Assembly (NCBI RefSeq): GCF_003027925.1 | Contig: NZ_PYPS01000022.1 | Coordinates: 53,987-117,986, forward strand | DNA: 64,000 nt | Direction of reading: 5' to 3' | DNA from: Micromonospora sp. RP3T | GTDB taxonomy: Bacteria > Actinomycetota > Actinomycetes > Mycobacteriales > Micromonosporaceae | Part shown: positions 26,040 to 35,209 of the stretch, one piece after another | Numbering within the stretch: position 1 is the stretch's first letter | Layout of the letters: every line of letters begins with the position of its first letter | Program-made: the position numbers and the translations under genes | The notes under the pieces: model-generated | The model's input: only the letters and a program-made list of their open reading frames with translations | Database searches by the model: none | What the model was told of the DNA's origin: nothing

Positions 26040-29000
26040 GGTAGGGGTCCAGTTCGCCGACCTCGAAGCGGCAGGTGCCGATGACGTGCCAGAACTGGCC
26101 GCCCGGGTCGCCGTCCAGCTTGTAGCGGCCGTCCGGGCTGACCGCCGCCCAGCCGTCCGGCAGACCGATCAGCGTGGTCCGCAACTGGGCGTGCTCCGGG
26201 TCGGCCACGTCCCACAGCCGGACCGTGCCGTCGTCGCCGGCGCTGGCCAGCAGGCTGCTGTCCGGGCTGAAGTGCACCGACCAGACCCGCCGGGTGTGCG
26301 CGGCGAGGGTGCCGTGCAGCCGCCCGGTGCCCGGGTCCCAGAGCCGGATCACCAGGTCGTCGCCAGCGGTGGCGAGCAGGTTGCCGTCCGGACTGAACGC
26401 GCACGACCAGAGCCGGCCGGTGTGCTCGGTGAGCACCGTGCGCGCCTCCCCGGTGGCCACGTCCCACACCACCGCGGTGCCGTCGTTGCCGGCGCTGGCC
26501 AGCAGCGTTCCCTCGCTGTTGAAGCCGATCGAGTAGACCCGGTCGGTGTGGTGCTCCAGGGTCAGCCGGCAGGTGGCGGTGGCCGCGTCCCACAGCCGGA
26601 CCGTCTGGTCGTCGCAGCCGGTGGCGATGGTCTCGCCGTCCGGGCTGAACGCCACCGTGCGGACCCGGCCCCGGTGCGGGGTGAGCGTGGCGAAGTGCCG
26701 GCCGGTGCGGCGGTACCAGAGGCGGACCGTGTCGTCGTCGTTCGCGGTGGCCAGGGCGTCGCCGTCGGGGCTGAACGCGACCGCCCAGACGTGGTCGGTG
26801 TCCACGTTGAGTTCCCGCTCGTCCGCGCCGGTGTCGGTGTTCCACAGGTGCACGCCGCCGTCGCCGCTGGGCGTGGCGACCAGCGGCTCGTCCGGGCAGA
26901 AGACCACCGAGAGCAGGCGGTCGGCGGGGGTGGCGAGCTGCCGCAGCAGGCGGCCGGTGCGCGGCTCCCAGAGCCGGACCACGCCGTCGTTGCCGCAGGC
27001 GGCCAACACCTCCCCGTCGTCGCGGAAGGAGAGCGCGGTGACCCGCCGGCCGTGCCCGCGCAGCGTGTGCTGGAGCTGCCCGCTGCGCACGTCCCACAGC
27101 CGGGTGGTGCCGTCGTTGCTGCTGGTCGCCACCTGGTTCTGGTCCGGCCGCCAGACCACCGGCCACACCGAGCCGCGGTGCCGGGTCAACTCGTGCCGTA
27201 CCTGGCCGTCGGCGGTGTCCCAGAGCTGGATCGCGCCGTCGCTGGCGGCGGTGGCGAGCAGGCTGCCGTCACCGTTGAACCGGACGCTGTAGATCGCGCC
27301 GCGCTGCCGGCCGAGCACCCGGACCGGCCGGCCGGTCTCGGTCTCCCACAGCCGCAGCGCGCCGTGCGTGTCGCCGGTGGCCATCAGCGTGCCGTCGGGG
27401 CTGATGTCCAGCGCGTACACGTCGGCCTCGTGGCCGCGCGGCTGCCGCAGCAGCTCGCCGTCGGTGGCCCGGCGCACCCAGACCCGGCCGTGCTGCCCGA
27501 CGGCGGCCAGCAGCCGGCCGTCCGGCGAGTGCACCACCCGGTAGACCACCTCCGGCTCCCGCACCTCGAACGCGAGCCGGCCGGTGTGGATGTCCCAGCC
27601 GCGGACCGCGCCGGCGCTGTCCACCACCACCACCCGCCGGCCGTCCGGACTGAACGAGGTGCCCCAGATCGGCGCGTCGTGCCCCGGCCACTCGTGGCGC
27701 AGCCGGGCGGTGCGGGTGTCGAAGAGCCGGACCACGCCGGCCGCGTCGCCGACCACCAGCCGGCCCCGCCGCTCGTCGGTGAGCAGCGGCCACACCCAGC
27801 CCGCGAAGACGTCCTCGATGACGTGCCGCACGTCGCCGTGGTCGGCGTCCCACAGCCGTACGGTCAGGTCGGCCGCGCCGGTGACGAGCTGGTGCGAGGC
27901 GGCGTCGTAGCGCACCGCGTACACCCGGGACCGGTGCCCCTGGAGCGTGCGCACCGGCAGCCCGGTGGCCGTGTCGCAGAGCAGCACGCCACCGTCGTCG
28001 CTGCCCACCGCCAGCACCGCGCCGTCCGGGCTGTACGCCACCGGCACCGGCAGCCGGCCCACCTCGAAGCCGTACCCGACGCCCACCGCGGGCGGCGCCA
28101 GCCCGGGCGCGACCGGCCGGCCCGGCGCGACGACCGCGCCACGCAGCTCCGGCGCGCGCAGCAACGCCGGGTCGGCGCTCACGTCGATCAGCGCGGTGCG
28201 GTGCCAGCTACTGCCGCCGATCCGCGCGCCACGCAGGTCGGCCCGGAACAGCCGCGCGCCGGCCAGCTCCGCGCCACGCAGGTCCGCCCCGGCGAGCCGC
28301 GCCTGGTCCAGCCGCGCGCCACGCAGCCTGGCGTGCTCCAGCCGCGCCTCGGTCAGGTTCGTCGCCACCAGCCGGGTGTCGGTGAGGTCCGCGCCGGTCA
28401 GGTCCGCGCCGGCGAGTTCCCGGTGCGACAGGTCCTCGCCGCGCAGCACCGCGCCGCGCAGGTCGGCCCGGTCGGGCAGGCGCAGCCGGGCGGACAGCCG
28501 CAGCGCGTTCGCGCGCAGCGTCTCGCCGGCCGACTCGTCGCCGAGCACCCGGGCCGTCCACGCGGTGCAGCGGGCCGGGTCGGCGAGGTCGCCGAGGAAC
28601 TCCACGGCCAGCGCGGACAGCGACCGGACCGCCAGCGCGGTCGGCTCCTCACCCCGGTTGAGCTGCTCGGCGACGCCGTCGGCGACCAGCCACTCCATCA
28701 CCGAGGTGTGGATGAAGCCGAACAGCCCGTCGTCGGTGCGGACCAGCAGGCTGCCCGCGCCGACCGCGTGCGCGGCCTGCGGGCCGGACAGCCGCGACTC
28801 GGCCCGCCCGGCGAGCTGGCCGGTGGACTCGGTCAGCTCGGCGAGCCGCAGGTAGGACTCGCCGCTCTCCCAGAGCTGGAACGCCAACCGGCTCACCGCC
28901 TGCCACAGCTCCGGCCGGCGCAGGCTGACCGGGGCCCCCGGGATGCCCTGGGTGCGCCGCTCCTCGAAGTCCAGCCAGGACTCCAGGATCTCCCGGTAGA

Positions 29001-31779
29001 GCGCGGCGGCGCTGAACGTGCCGCCGGCGCCGGCCACCGCGGCCAGCCGCCCCTCGTCCAGGTTGGCGATGAACCCGAGCATGCGCGGGTTACGGGACAG
29101 GCCGAGCAGATCCTTGACGCCGGCCAGCAGGCTCATCCGCTCGCGGGCGGCGGCCTCGTCGCCGTCGTAGCGGTGCCGCAGGAACGCCTCGATCTGGCCG
29201 GGGGTGAAGTCCTCCACCGCCAGCACCCGGCGGTGCGGCAGCAGCCCGACCCGCTCGCCCAACGCGGTCAGCACCTGCGAGTTGGTCTTGAAGTGCTGGG
29301 TCCGGCTGCTCACCACGATCTTCGCCGCGCCCTCGGCGGCCTGGAGCAGCGTCTCCAGGTGGTCGGCCGCCCGGTCGTAGGTCACCCGGGCCACCAGTTC
29401 GTCGAACCCGTCGAAGAGCAGCACGATCCGGCCCTGCCGCAGCATGTACCGGAACGCCTTGAGGTCGATCACCTGCTCACCGTGGTTGGCCAGGTGCGCG
29501 GCGACCAGGCCGTCCACCGAGTGTGCCTTGTCCAACGCGCGCAGCTCGACCAGGATCGGGATCAGGTCCGGTGCGGCGGTCGGCAGCCGGCGGGCCACCT
29601 CCCGCAGCGCGAACGTCTTGCCCCGGCCGAAGTCGCCGAGCACCAGCACGAACCGGCCGTCCGGGGCGGAGACGGTCTCCAGCAGCTCGTCCACCACGTC
29701 CTCGCGGACCCGCTGGTCCGCGCCGACCAGGTGGCGGTAGCGCTGGGGGACGTACTGCCCGGGCGGGTAGAGCCGGTCGGCCTGGAGCCGGGCGGTCTGC
29801 GCGGCCACGTAGTCGCGCAGGTCCAGCAGGCCCTGGAACTCGGTCAGGTGCAGCACGCGTACGCCGCGCCGCTGCGCCTCCTCGGCCAGCCCGCGCGGCA
29901 CCCGGTCGCCGTCGTAGACCAGCTCGGACCCGATGTCCGGGTCGGTGGCGTGCACCCGACGGGCGAACCGGTCCACGTCGTCCGGCCCCGGCGTGCCCAC
30001 GTGCGCGCCGACCCGCTGCTGCCGGACCACCCCGTCGGAGCGGTAGCTGACGTACAGGTGCGGCGGGTCGCCCTCGACGCGCCGCACCACCACCCGGTCG
30101 TAGCGGGCCTCGCACACCTCGGCGAGCCGGTCCAGCAGCCGCTCCACCGGCGCCGCCGGCGTCGCCGCCGCGGCCGGCGCCCCGCCCTGGGTGGCGCCCT
30201 CCACCAGGGTCGGTCGCCTCGGGTCGGGCACCTGGGCCGGGCCGGCCGCGCCGAACGTGGCCTCGGCGCGAGGCCAGCTCACCGCCGTCGACTCGCCGAC
30301 GTCCAGGCGGTCGTCGCGGCCCAGCACCCAGCGGGTCATCCCGTCCGCGCCGAGCCGCAGCACCTGCGCCCGACCGTCGCGCGGCGCGGCGGCCAGCGGC
30401 ACCACCGGGTCGACCCGGCCGGCCGGCGCCGCGTCGGAGATCAGCAGGTTGAGCATCGGGCCGACCAGCCGGTTGACCGAGCCGCGGTCGCGCAGCGACA
30501 CCCGGTCCGGCGGGGCCTCGTCGGCGTACGGGCTGCGCGGGCCGGGGGCGTGCGCCATCGCGCCCAGCCGCAGCCAGCCGGACTGCTGGTAGTGGCGCAG
30601 CCGCTGGGCGAACCAGCTCGACTGGGCCTCGCCGAGGAAGCCGTAGCGGTCCTCCTCGCGGTGGGTGATGGCGATGGTGGAGTTCAGCCCGGCCACCACC
30701 ACCCGCAGGTCGGGGATTCCGAACAGCGTCCAGGGCTGTTCGCTGTCGAAGAGCCGGTCGTCGAGCCCCTGGTAGAGGTCGTCGAAGAGCCGCGCGTAGT
30801 GCCGCCACTTGGGCCAGTAGGGCGGTTGCGGGTCGACGTCGTCGGCCTCGCAGGTGGCGAAGTACGCCCGGCAGGCGGCCATCGTCACGTCCCGTGGGCC
30901 GGGCACCACCACGAGGCGGTGCGGTTCCAGGCCGAGCAGCACCCGCAGCCCGGTGAGGAAGCTCAACGCGTCGGAGAACTCGCGCGGGCTGCCCGACTCG
31001 GTCAGGTTGCCGGCCACCACCAGCAGGTCGGGTCGGGGCACCCCGTCGTTCATCAGCAGCGTCAGGTCACCCATCAGGTGCTCCTGCACCTCGCCGGGGG
31101 TGACCGGGGCGCCGGGGTCGAGCACGCCGCGGCCGAACCGGGGCCCGGCCACCTGGAGCACCGTGACGGTGTCGCGCGCTGTCGGCGGCGCCACCGCGGC
31201 CGGCGGGAACGGCGGCGGGTTGATCGGGGTACGCCGGGGGCGGCGCTGCGCGGGCGCCCCCGCGGCGGGCGCGGCGAGCAGCCCGGCCGGATCGTCCGGG
31301 TGGTGCGGGAACGCCGGTTGCCGCATCGGCTTGGCCCGACCGTCGAGCGCCTCCCGGATCCGGTCCAGCACCCGGGCGCGCGCCTGCGCCGGGTCGTCCA
31401 CGCCGACCAGGTCGACGTAGGTGATGGTGGCGAGCAGGCCGTCGATCGGGCAGTCCTCGACCCGCACGGTGACCAGCTTGTTGCCGGTGCCGTCCGGATC
31501 GGCGCGCAACGCCGCCTGCCACTCCAGCTTGCCGTACGTGGAGTGCAGGTAACGTTCGGACAGCACCGCCACCACCACCTCGGCCTCGCGGACCCCGCGG
31601 TCCATGAAGTCGATGAAGTTGGTGCCGGCCACGAAGTCCCACGCCTGGATCATCGTGCGGTAGCCGGCGGTCTCGAACTCCCACGCCAGCCACGTCGCCC
31701 AGCGTTCGTCGGCCGGCGAGTAGCTGATGAAGAAGTCGATGGGGCGGTCGGACCGGGTGGGGTGCGCGCCTACAGCCAC
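25999..31779 (-). CDS. TIR - pseudo-phosphoesterase - nuclease-like - NACHT - pentapeptide - WD40 STAND protein
   Basis: This is a giant protein of about 1926 residues. TIR (about 13-148) begins DFFISYSPADERWATWLAWE, and the NADase-position glutamate is E86 in YGKLEWQAAL. A Pro-rich linker leads to a metallophosphoesterase-like fold (about 204-497) whose metal motifs are degraded. A Mrr/nuclease-like segment (about 543-660) follows. The NACHT NTPase has Walker A GDFGRGKT near 716 and Walker B IVLLFDGFDEL near 790. Pentapeptide repeats occupy about 1104-1194, then 15 WD40 repeats to the end. STAND proteins of this type sense a trigger with the repeats, oligomerise and fire the N-terminal effector, commonly in phage defence. 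GTG 31779 is 6 nt after CATAAT; TTG 31806 is an alternative. Confidence 0.9.
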   Translation of the reverse strand: MAVGAHPTRSDRPIDFFISYSPADERWATWLAWEFETAGYRTMIQAWDFVAGTNFIDFMDRGVREAEVVVAVLSERYLHSTYGKLEWQAALRADPDGTGNKLVTVRVEDCPIDGLLATITYVDLVGVDDPAQARARVLDRIREALDGRAKPMRQPAFPHHPDDPAGLLAAPAAGAPAQRRPRRTPINPPPFPPAAVAPPTARDTVTVLQVAGPRFGRGVLDPGAPVTPGEVQEHLMGDLTLLMNDGVPRPDLLVVAGNLTESGSPREFSDALSFLTGLRVLLGLEPHRLVVVPGPRDVTMAACRAYFATCEADDVDPQPPYWPKWRHYARLFDDLYQGLDDRLFDSEQPWTLFGIPDLRVVVAGLNSTIAITHREEDRYGFLGEAQSSWFAQRLRHYQQSGWLRLGAMAHAPGPRSPYADEAPPDRVSLRDRGSVNRLVGPMLNLLISDAAPAGRVDPVVPLAAAPRDGRAQVLRLGADGMTRWVLGRDDRLDVGESTAVSWPRAEATFGAAGPAQVPDPRRPTLVEGATQGGAPAAAATPAAPVERLLDRLAEVCEARYDRVVVRRVEGDPPHLYVSYRSDGVVRQQRVGAHVGTPGPDDVDRFARRVHATDPDIGSELVYDGDRVPRGLAEEAQRRGVRVLHLTEFQGLLDLRDYVAAQTARLQADRLYPPGQYVPQRYRHLVGADQRVREDVVDELLETVSAPDGRFVLVLGDFGRGKTFALREVARRLPTAAPDLIPILVELRALDKAHSVDGLVAAHLANHGEQVIDLKAFRYMLRQGRIVLLFDGFDELVARVTYDRAADHLETLLQAAEGAAKIVVSSRTQHFKTNSQVLTALGERVGLLPHRRVLAVEDFTPGQIEAFLRHRYDGDEAAARERMSLLAGVKDLLGLSRNPRMLGFIANLDEGRLAAVAGAGGTFSAAALYREILESWLDFEERRTQGIPGAPVSLRRPELWQAVSRLAFQLWESGESYLRLAELTESTGQLAGRAESRLSGPQAAHAVGAGSLLVRTDDGLFGFIHTSVMEWLVADGVAEQLNRGEEPTALAVRSLSALAVEFLGDLADPARCTAWTARVLGDESAGETLRANALRLSARLRLPDRADLRGAVLRGEDLSHRELAGADLTGADLTDTRLVATNLTEARLEHARLRGARLDQARLAGADLRGAELAGARLFRADLRGARIGGSSWHRTALIDVSADPALLRAPELRGAVVAPGRPVAPGLAPPAVGVGYGFEVGRLPVPVAYSPDGAVLAVGSDDGGVLLCDTATGLPVRTLQGHRSRVYAVRYDAASHQLVTGAADLTVRLWDADHGDVRHVIEDVFAGWVWPLLTDERRGRLVVGDAAGVVRLFDTRTARLRHEWPGHDAPIWGTSFSPDGRRVVVVDSAGAVRGWDIHTGRLAFEVREPEVVYRVVHSPDGRLLAAVGQHGRVWVRRATDGELLRQPRGHEADVYALDISPDGTLMATGDTHGALRLWETETGRPVRVLGRQRGAIYSVRFNGDGSLLATAASDGAIQLWDTADGQVRHELTRHRGSVWPVVWRPDQNQVATSSNDGTTRLWDVRSGQLQHTLRGHGRRVTALSFRDDGEVLAACGNDGVVRLWEPRTGRLLRQLATPADRLLSVVFCPDEPLVATPSGDGGVHLWNTDTGADERELNVDTDHVWAVAFSPDGDALATANDDDTVRLWYRRTGRHFATLTPHRGRVRTVAFSPDGETIATGCDDQTVRLWDAATATCRLTLEHHTDRVYSIGFNSEGTLLASAGNDGTAVVWDVATGEARTVLTEHTGRLWSCAFSPDGNLLATAGDDLVIRLWDPGTGRLHGTLAAHTRRVWSVHFSPDSSLLASAGDDGTVRLWDVADPEHAQLRTTLIGLPDGWAAVSPDGRYKLDGDPGGQFWHVIGTCRFEVGELDPYLTQVRRLAVDAPF

Positions 31780-31785
31780 GTGGTC

Positions 31786-31791
31786 ATTATG
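31786..31791 (-). promoter_or_regulatory. Leaderless -10 box of the TIR-NACHT gene
   Basis: CATAAT on the minus strand, one base from the TATAAT consensus, ends 6 nt before the GTG at 31779. No good -35 was found. Confidence 0.45.
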
Positions 31792-31889
31792 ACCACCGAC
31801 GGTCAACAGATCGACACCCTCGGGCAGCTCGGTATGCCGCCCCGCGTCGGGCCGGACCGGTCGGGGCGGATGTGCGAGGATCGTCGTTC

Positions 31890-33122
31890 GTGGAGACCGT
31901 CGGCGATCCGCCGTCCGCCGCGCCGGACCGATCCCGTCGGAGCCGGCTGCACGTGCTCGACTGGATCGCGATCGGGCTGGCCGTGGTCGGTGTGCTCTGC
32001 GTGCTCTCCGGCCTGCTCCCGCGCGCCGACGCCGAGGCCACCGTACGCCGGATCGTGCCCATTCTGATCTTTCTCGGCACGGTGGTGGTGCTGGCCGAGC
32101 TGACCGCGGTGGCCGGCGTGTTCGACGCGCTCGCCGCCCGGGTGGCGATCACCGCGCGGGGCAGCTTCCGGGCGCTGTTCTGGCTCTGCGTCGGTTTCGC
32201 CTCGGTCACCACCGTCGCGCTCAACCTGGACACCACCGCGGTGCTGCTGACGCCGGTGATGATCGCGCTGGCCCGGACGCTGAACGTGCCGCCGACGCCG
32301 CTGGCCATGACCACGGTCTGGCTGGCCAACACCGCGAGCCTGCTGCTGCCGGTGTCCAACCTGACCAACATCCTGGCCAGCGACCGGATCGGCCTGGCCC
32401 CGGTGCCGTGGGCGGCCCGGATGTGGTGGCCGCAGCTCGTCGCCATCGCGGTCACCATGCTGCTGCTGTGGTGGTGGTACTGGCGACCGGCCCGCGCCGG
32501 GGCCGACCCGTTCGTCCCGCCGCCGCCGTACGTGGCGCCGGACCGGCTGCTCTACCGCACCGCGCTGGCCGCCTGCCTGCTCTTCGTCGGCGGCGTCCTG
32601 GCCGGGGTGGAGATCGGCGTCGCCTCCGGGGTGGCCGCCGCGATCGTCGTGGCCGGCTTCGCGGCACGCGCCCGGCACCGGCTGCGGCCGGCGCTGGTGC
32701 CGTGGCGGCTGCTGGTGTTCGTCACCGGCCTGTTCCTGGTGGTACAGACCATCGGCCGGCACGGCCTGGACGGCGTGATGGGCGCGCTGATCGGTGCCGA
32801 TCCGGGCGCGGAGGGGGCGCTGCGGGCGGGCGCGGTCGGCGCGCTGTTCAGCAACGTGGTCAACAACCTGCCCGCGTACGTGGCCGGCGAGGCGGTGATC
32901 GCCGCCGACCGGCACACCCAACTGCTGGCGCTGCTGATCGGCACGAACGTGGGTCCGCTGGCCACGCCGTGGGCGTCGCTGGCCACGCTGATCTGGTACG
33001 AGCGGTGCCGGGCGGCCGGCGTGGCGGTGCCGCTGGGCCGGTTCGTGGCGACCAGCGCCGCGCTGGCCGCTCTCGCCACGGCGGGCACGGTGGCCGCGCT
33101 GCTGATCGGCCCCGGCGCCTGA
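31890..33122 (+). CDS. ArsB/SLC13-like ion-transporter superfamily permease
   Basis: The 410-residue polytopic protein (10 or more spans) carries the internal repeat typical of the IT superfamily: ASVTTVALNLDTTAVLLTPV in the first half and GALFSNVVNNLPAYVAGEAV in the second, with LLPVSNLTNILAS and LLIGTNVGPLATPWASLA. Asn-rich re-entrant loops of this type occur in ArsB arsenite pumps and in SLC13/NhaD carriers. The substrate (arsenite, dicarboxylate or sulfate) cannot be decided, and no ars genes are adjacent. GTG at 31890 has GAGGA 9 nt upstream; a GTG six codons earlier is possible. Confidence 0.8.
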   Translation: METVGDPPSAAPDRSRRSRLHVLDWIAIGLAVVGVLCVLSGLLPRADAEATVRRIVPILIFLGTVVVLAELTAVAGVFDALAARVAITARGSFRALFWLCVGFASVTTVALNLDTTAVLLTPVMIALARTLNVPPTPLAMTTVWLANTASLLLPVSNLTNILASDRIGLAPVPWAARMWWPQLVAIAVTMLLLWWWYWRPARAGADPFVPPPPYVAPDRLLYRTALAACLLFVGGVLAGVEIGVASGVAAAIVVAGFAARARHRLRPALVPWRLLVFVTGLFLVVQTIGRHGLDGVMGALIGADPGAEGALRAGAVGALFSNVVNNLPAYVAGEAVIAADRHTQLLALLIGTNVGPLATPWASLATLIWYERCRAAGVAVPLGRFVATSAALAALATAGTVAALLIGPGA

Positions 33123-33448
33123 CCCGTCCCTCTCCTCCGGCGGCCCGCCCGGCCCGCTCGGCCCGGTGCTGCCCGGCTCGGTGCTGCCCGGCCGTTCGGA
33201 CGGCCTCGGCCCGCTCGGGCGACTGAAGAGATACACGGCGTCACCGTGGGTAACGACGGGGAACAGTGCATGCGGTACCAGCGATATACCGCAGAGGCAT
33301 AATTATGCCTCTGCGGTATATCGCTTCACCGGACGATGCCGAGGCGTCGCGACACGCCGGCCAGCCGCTGAGCACCCGCAGCCAGTGGAACCGCTCGCCC
33401 TGCCGGGCAGCACCGGGCATACCCCCGCCAGCCCGGGTCGCCTCGCGG
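33123..33448. other. 326-bp intergenic region between convergent genes
   Basis: No gene is supported. It holds the AT-rich 46-bp perfect palindrome at 33280-33325 and, upstream of it, a short GCGGTA repeat. The first 100 bp are C-rich, without a clear terminator. Confidence 0.5.
33280..33325. repeat. 46-bp perfect palindrome, AT-rich centre
   Basis: The left half reads AGCGATATACCGCAGAGGCA then TAA; the right half is its exact reverse complement with no loop. An extra GCGGTA copy lies at 33272-33277. Base composition is far from the surrounding DNA. It could be a bidirectional terminator, a binding site for a dimeric protein, or the end of a mobile element; no gene of such an element is nearby. 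Confidence 0.9.
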
Positions 33449-33883
33449 TCAGCGTCCACGGTGGCGCAGCCGACGGACCGCATAGAGCAGCGCGCTCGCG
33501 GCGAACAGCACGGCGCTGACCGCCAGCCAGCGTCGCAGCAGCGGTTCGGGCGTCAGCCCGGTGGCCGCCGAGTACGTGCCGTCCCCCAGCCCGAGCACGC
33601 CCGGCAGATAGACCAGCAGCAGAAGCCCCGAGCCGAGCGCCGGCACCCGCACGTGGTTGCGCACCGCCGGGCCGGCGCGCCGCAGCAGCCGGTCGAGGGT
33701 CGCGTACGCCGGGAACAGCACCAGGTCGTGGGCGACCACCGCGCCGACGAACCAGAGCAGCATCCGCCCCGCGGTCGGCTCGCCGGCCAGCCGCAGCGCG
33801 ATCCAGCCGGTCACCGCGAAGCAACCGACCAGGAGCGCCAGGTGCCACCACGCCGCGCCGTACGCCCGCCGCAGCTCAGCCAT
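33449..33883 (-). CDS. Small membrane protein, four predicted spans
   Basis: The 144-residue protein is hydrophobic, with spans near 12-32, 42-60, 82-102 and 118-136, and basic ends (RRLRHRGR). It contains WFVGAVVAHDLVLFPAYATLD and LLLLVYLPGVLGLGDGTYSA. No family is recognised with confidence. Its ATG lies inside the end of the molybdopterin oxidoreductase gene (8-bp overlap), so it is translated with it and may be a membrane partner or assembly protein of that enzyme (inference). Confidence 0.7.
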   Translation of the reverse strand: MAELRRAYGAAWWHLALLVGCFAVTGWIALRLAGEPTAGRMLLWFVGAVVAHDLVLFPAYATLDRLLRRAGPAVRNHVRVPALGSGLLLLVYLPGVLGLGDGTYSAATGLTPEPLLRRWLAVSAVLFAASALLYAVRRLRHRGR

Positions 33884-35195
33884 CGAACTCGATCCCCTCG
33901 ACCCACTTGGTGCAGTGCACGCCGGGCAGCGCCGGCACGATGATCCGGGCCGGGAAGCCGTGGTCCGGGCTCAGGTCGACGCCGTTGACCCGCAACGCGA
34001 GCAGCGCGTCCGGGTCGCTGACCTGGCCGCCGTGCAGGGTGGCCCGGCTGAACAGCCCGCCGCGTTCCAGCGAACGGACCCGTGCCGTGGCCGGCTCCGC
34101 GGCGCCGACCAGCGCGGCGAGGTCCCGCAGGCGTACCCCGGTCCAGGTCTGCGACGTCGACCAGCCCTCCACGCAGGCGATCGGCAGCGTGGCGGTGTGC
34201 TGCGGCAGCGCGAGCAGCCGGTCGCGGTCGAGCGTTTCCGTCCGGTCGCCGGCGCGCACCGTCAGCCGCCAGCCCGACCCGGTCCGGTCCGGCGTGACGC
34301 CGGCCGCGGCGGCGGTGCGGTTGACCGGGAAACCGGTCGGCCCGTCGCCGATCCGCCGGCCGCGCGGCAGCAGCAGCGCGGTCCCCCGCAACGCGTCCAC
34401 GCCCTGCCCCACGGTCAGCGCGGCCAGCAGCAACGCGCCGCCGCCGGCCAGCGCCAGCACGCCGCGCCGGCTCATCGTCGCCGGGCCGGGGCGGCGGGCC
34501 ACCAGGCCGTCCGGGTCCGCCGGCTCCGGCCGGGTCCGGGCCAGCGGGGTACGCGCGAAGCCCGGCCCGCGCAGCGCGGTCACCAGCCGGGGCAGCTTGA
34601 CGGCCACGTGCACCACCAGCGCCACCGTGAAGATCCAGGCGCCGTACCAGTGCGCGGTGTAGAAGTCGAAGCCGAACAGGTACGTGTACTGCACGTTGAG
34701 CAGCCCGGTGGCGCTCTGGAACAGGATGCCGCCGACCAGCAGCAGCAACGACAGCCGTTCCAGCACCTGCGCGACGGAACGGGCGGGTGGCCAGGCGAAC
34801 AGCTTCGGCACCACCGACCAGAGCTTGGCCAGCACCACCGGCACCAGCACGATCCCGAGCGTCACGTGCAGCCCCTGGGTGACCCGGAACAGCCACGCCG
34901 GCCGGGTCGGCCAGTCGAACACCGGCGGGTGCAGCCACCCCACGTCCCGGGGGAACGCCTGGTCGAAGCGGGGGCCGTAGGCGATCCAGTCGAGCAGCCC
35001 GGTGACGATCACCAGCGGCAGGGTGGCCAGCAGCACGGCGCCCAGCACGGAGGTCAGCCACGGTCCGCGTACCGGGCTGCGCCAGGCGCGGTCGACCGCG
35101 TCGACGCCCGGGGGACGGTGCCGGTCCAGGGCGCGCCAGAGCCGGGCCGGCGCGGCGTACGCCGGCTCGACCGGCGGTGGGGCGTCGGTGGTCAC
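33876..35195 (-). CDS. Membrane-anchored molybdopterin oxidoreductase (cytochrome b561-like + sulfite-oxidase fold)
   Basis: The 439-residue fusion has an N-terminal part (about 45-215) with four to five spans and paired histidines (GLHVTLGIVLVPVVLAKLW, TAHWYGAWIFTVALVVHVAVKLPR), as in haem b561-type anchors. After a further span near 245 comes an extracytoplasmic molybdopterin domain. IACVEGWSTSQTWTGVRLRDL holds the Moco-binding Cys, and ends with GFPARIIVPALPGVHCTKWVEGIEFDG. Such proteins reduce sulfoxides or oxidise sulfite-like substrates via membrane electrons. Start GTG 35195 is leaderless (TAGCGT 8 nt upstream). It is divergent from the epimerase gene and co-transcribed with a small membrane protein. 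Confidence 0.85.
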   Translation of the reverse strand: MTTDAPPPVEPAYAAPARLWRALDRHRPPGVDAVDRAWRSPVRGPWLTSVLGAVLLATLPLVIVTGLLDWIAYGPRFDQAFPRDVGWLHPPVFDWPTRPAWLFRVTQGLHVTLGIVLVPVVLAKLWSVVPKLFAWPPARSVAQVLERLSLLLLVGGILFQSATGLLNVQYTYLFGFDFYTAHWYGAWIFTVALVVHVAVKLPRLVTALRGPGFARTPLARTRPEPADPDGLVARRPGPATMSRRGVLALAGGGALLLAALTVGQGVDALRGTALLLPRGRRIGDGPTGFPVNRTAAAAGVTPDRTGSGWRLTVRAGDRTETLDRDRLLALPQHTATLPIACVEGWSTSQTWTGVRLRDLAALVGAAEPATARVRSLERGGLFSRATLHGGQVSDPDALLALRVNGVDLSPDHGFPARIIVPALPGVHCTKWVEGIEFDG

Positions 35196-35203
35196 GCGAT
35201 GGG

Positions 35204-35209
35204 ACGCTA
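35204..35209 (-). promoter_or_regulatory. Leaderless -10 box of the molybdopterin oxidoreductase gene
   Basis: TAGCGT on the minus strand ends 8 nt before the GTG at 35195. Confidence 0.5.

Noticed and set aside
25867..32067. Very long open frame antisense to the TIR-NACHT gene (over 2000 codons)
   Set aside because: High GC removes stops from the opposite strand; the translation is low-complexity His/Arg/Gly/Val text without domains, and the minus-strand gene is unmistakable.
31890..33122. Arsenite pump of an ars operon
   Set aside because: The fold fits the ion-transporter superfamily, but no arsR, arsC or arsA gene is adjacent and the nearby ArsR-type regulator lacks metal-binding Cys, so arsenite specificity is not supported.
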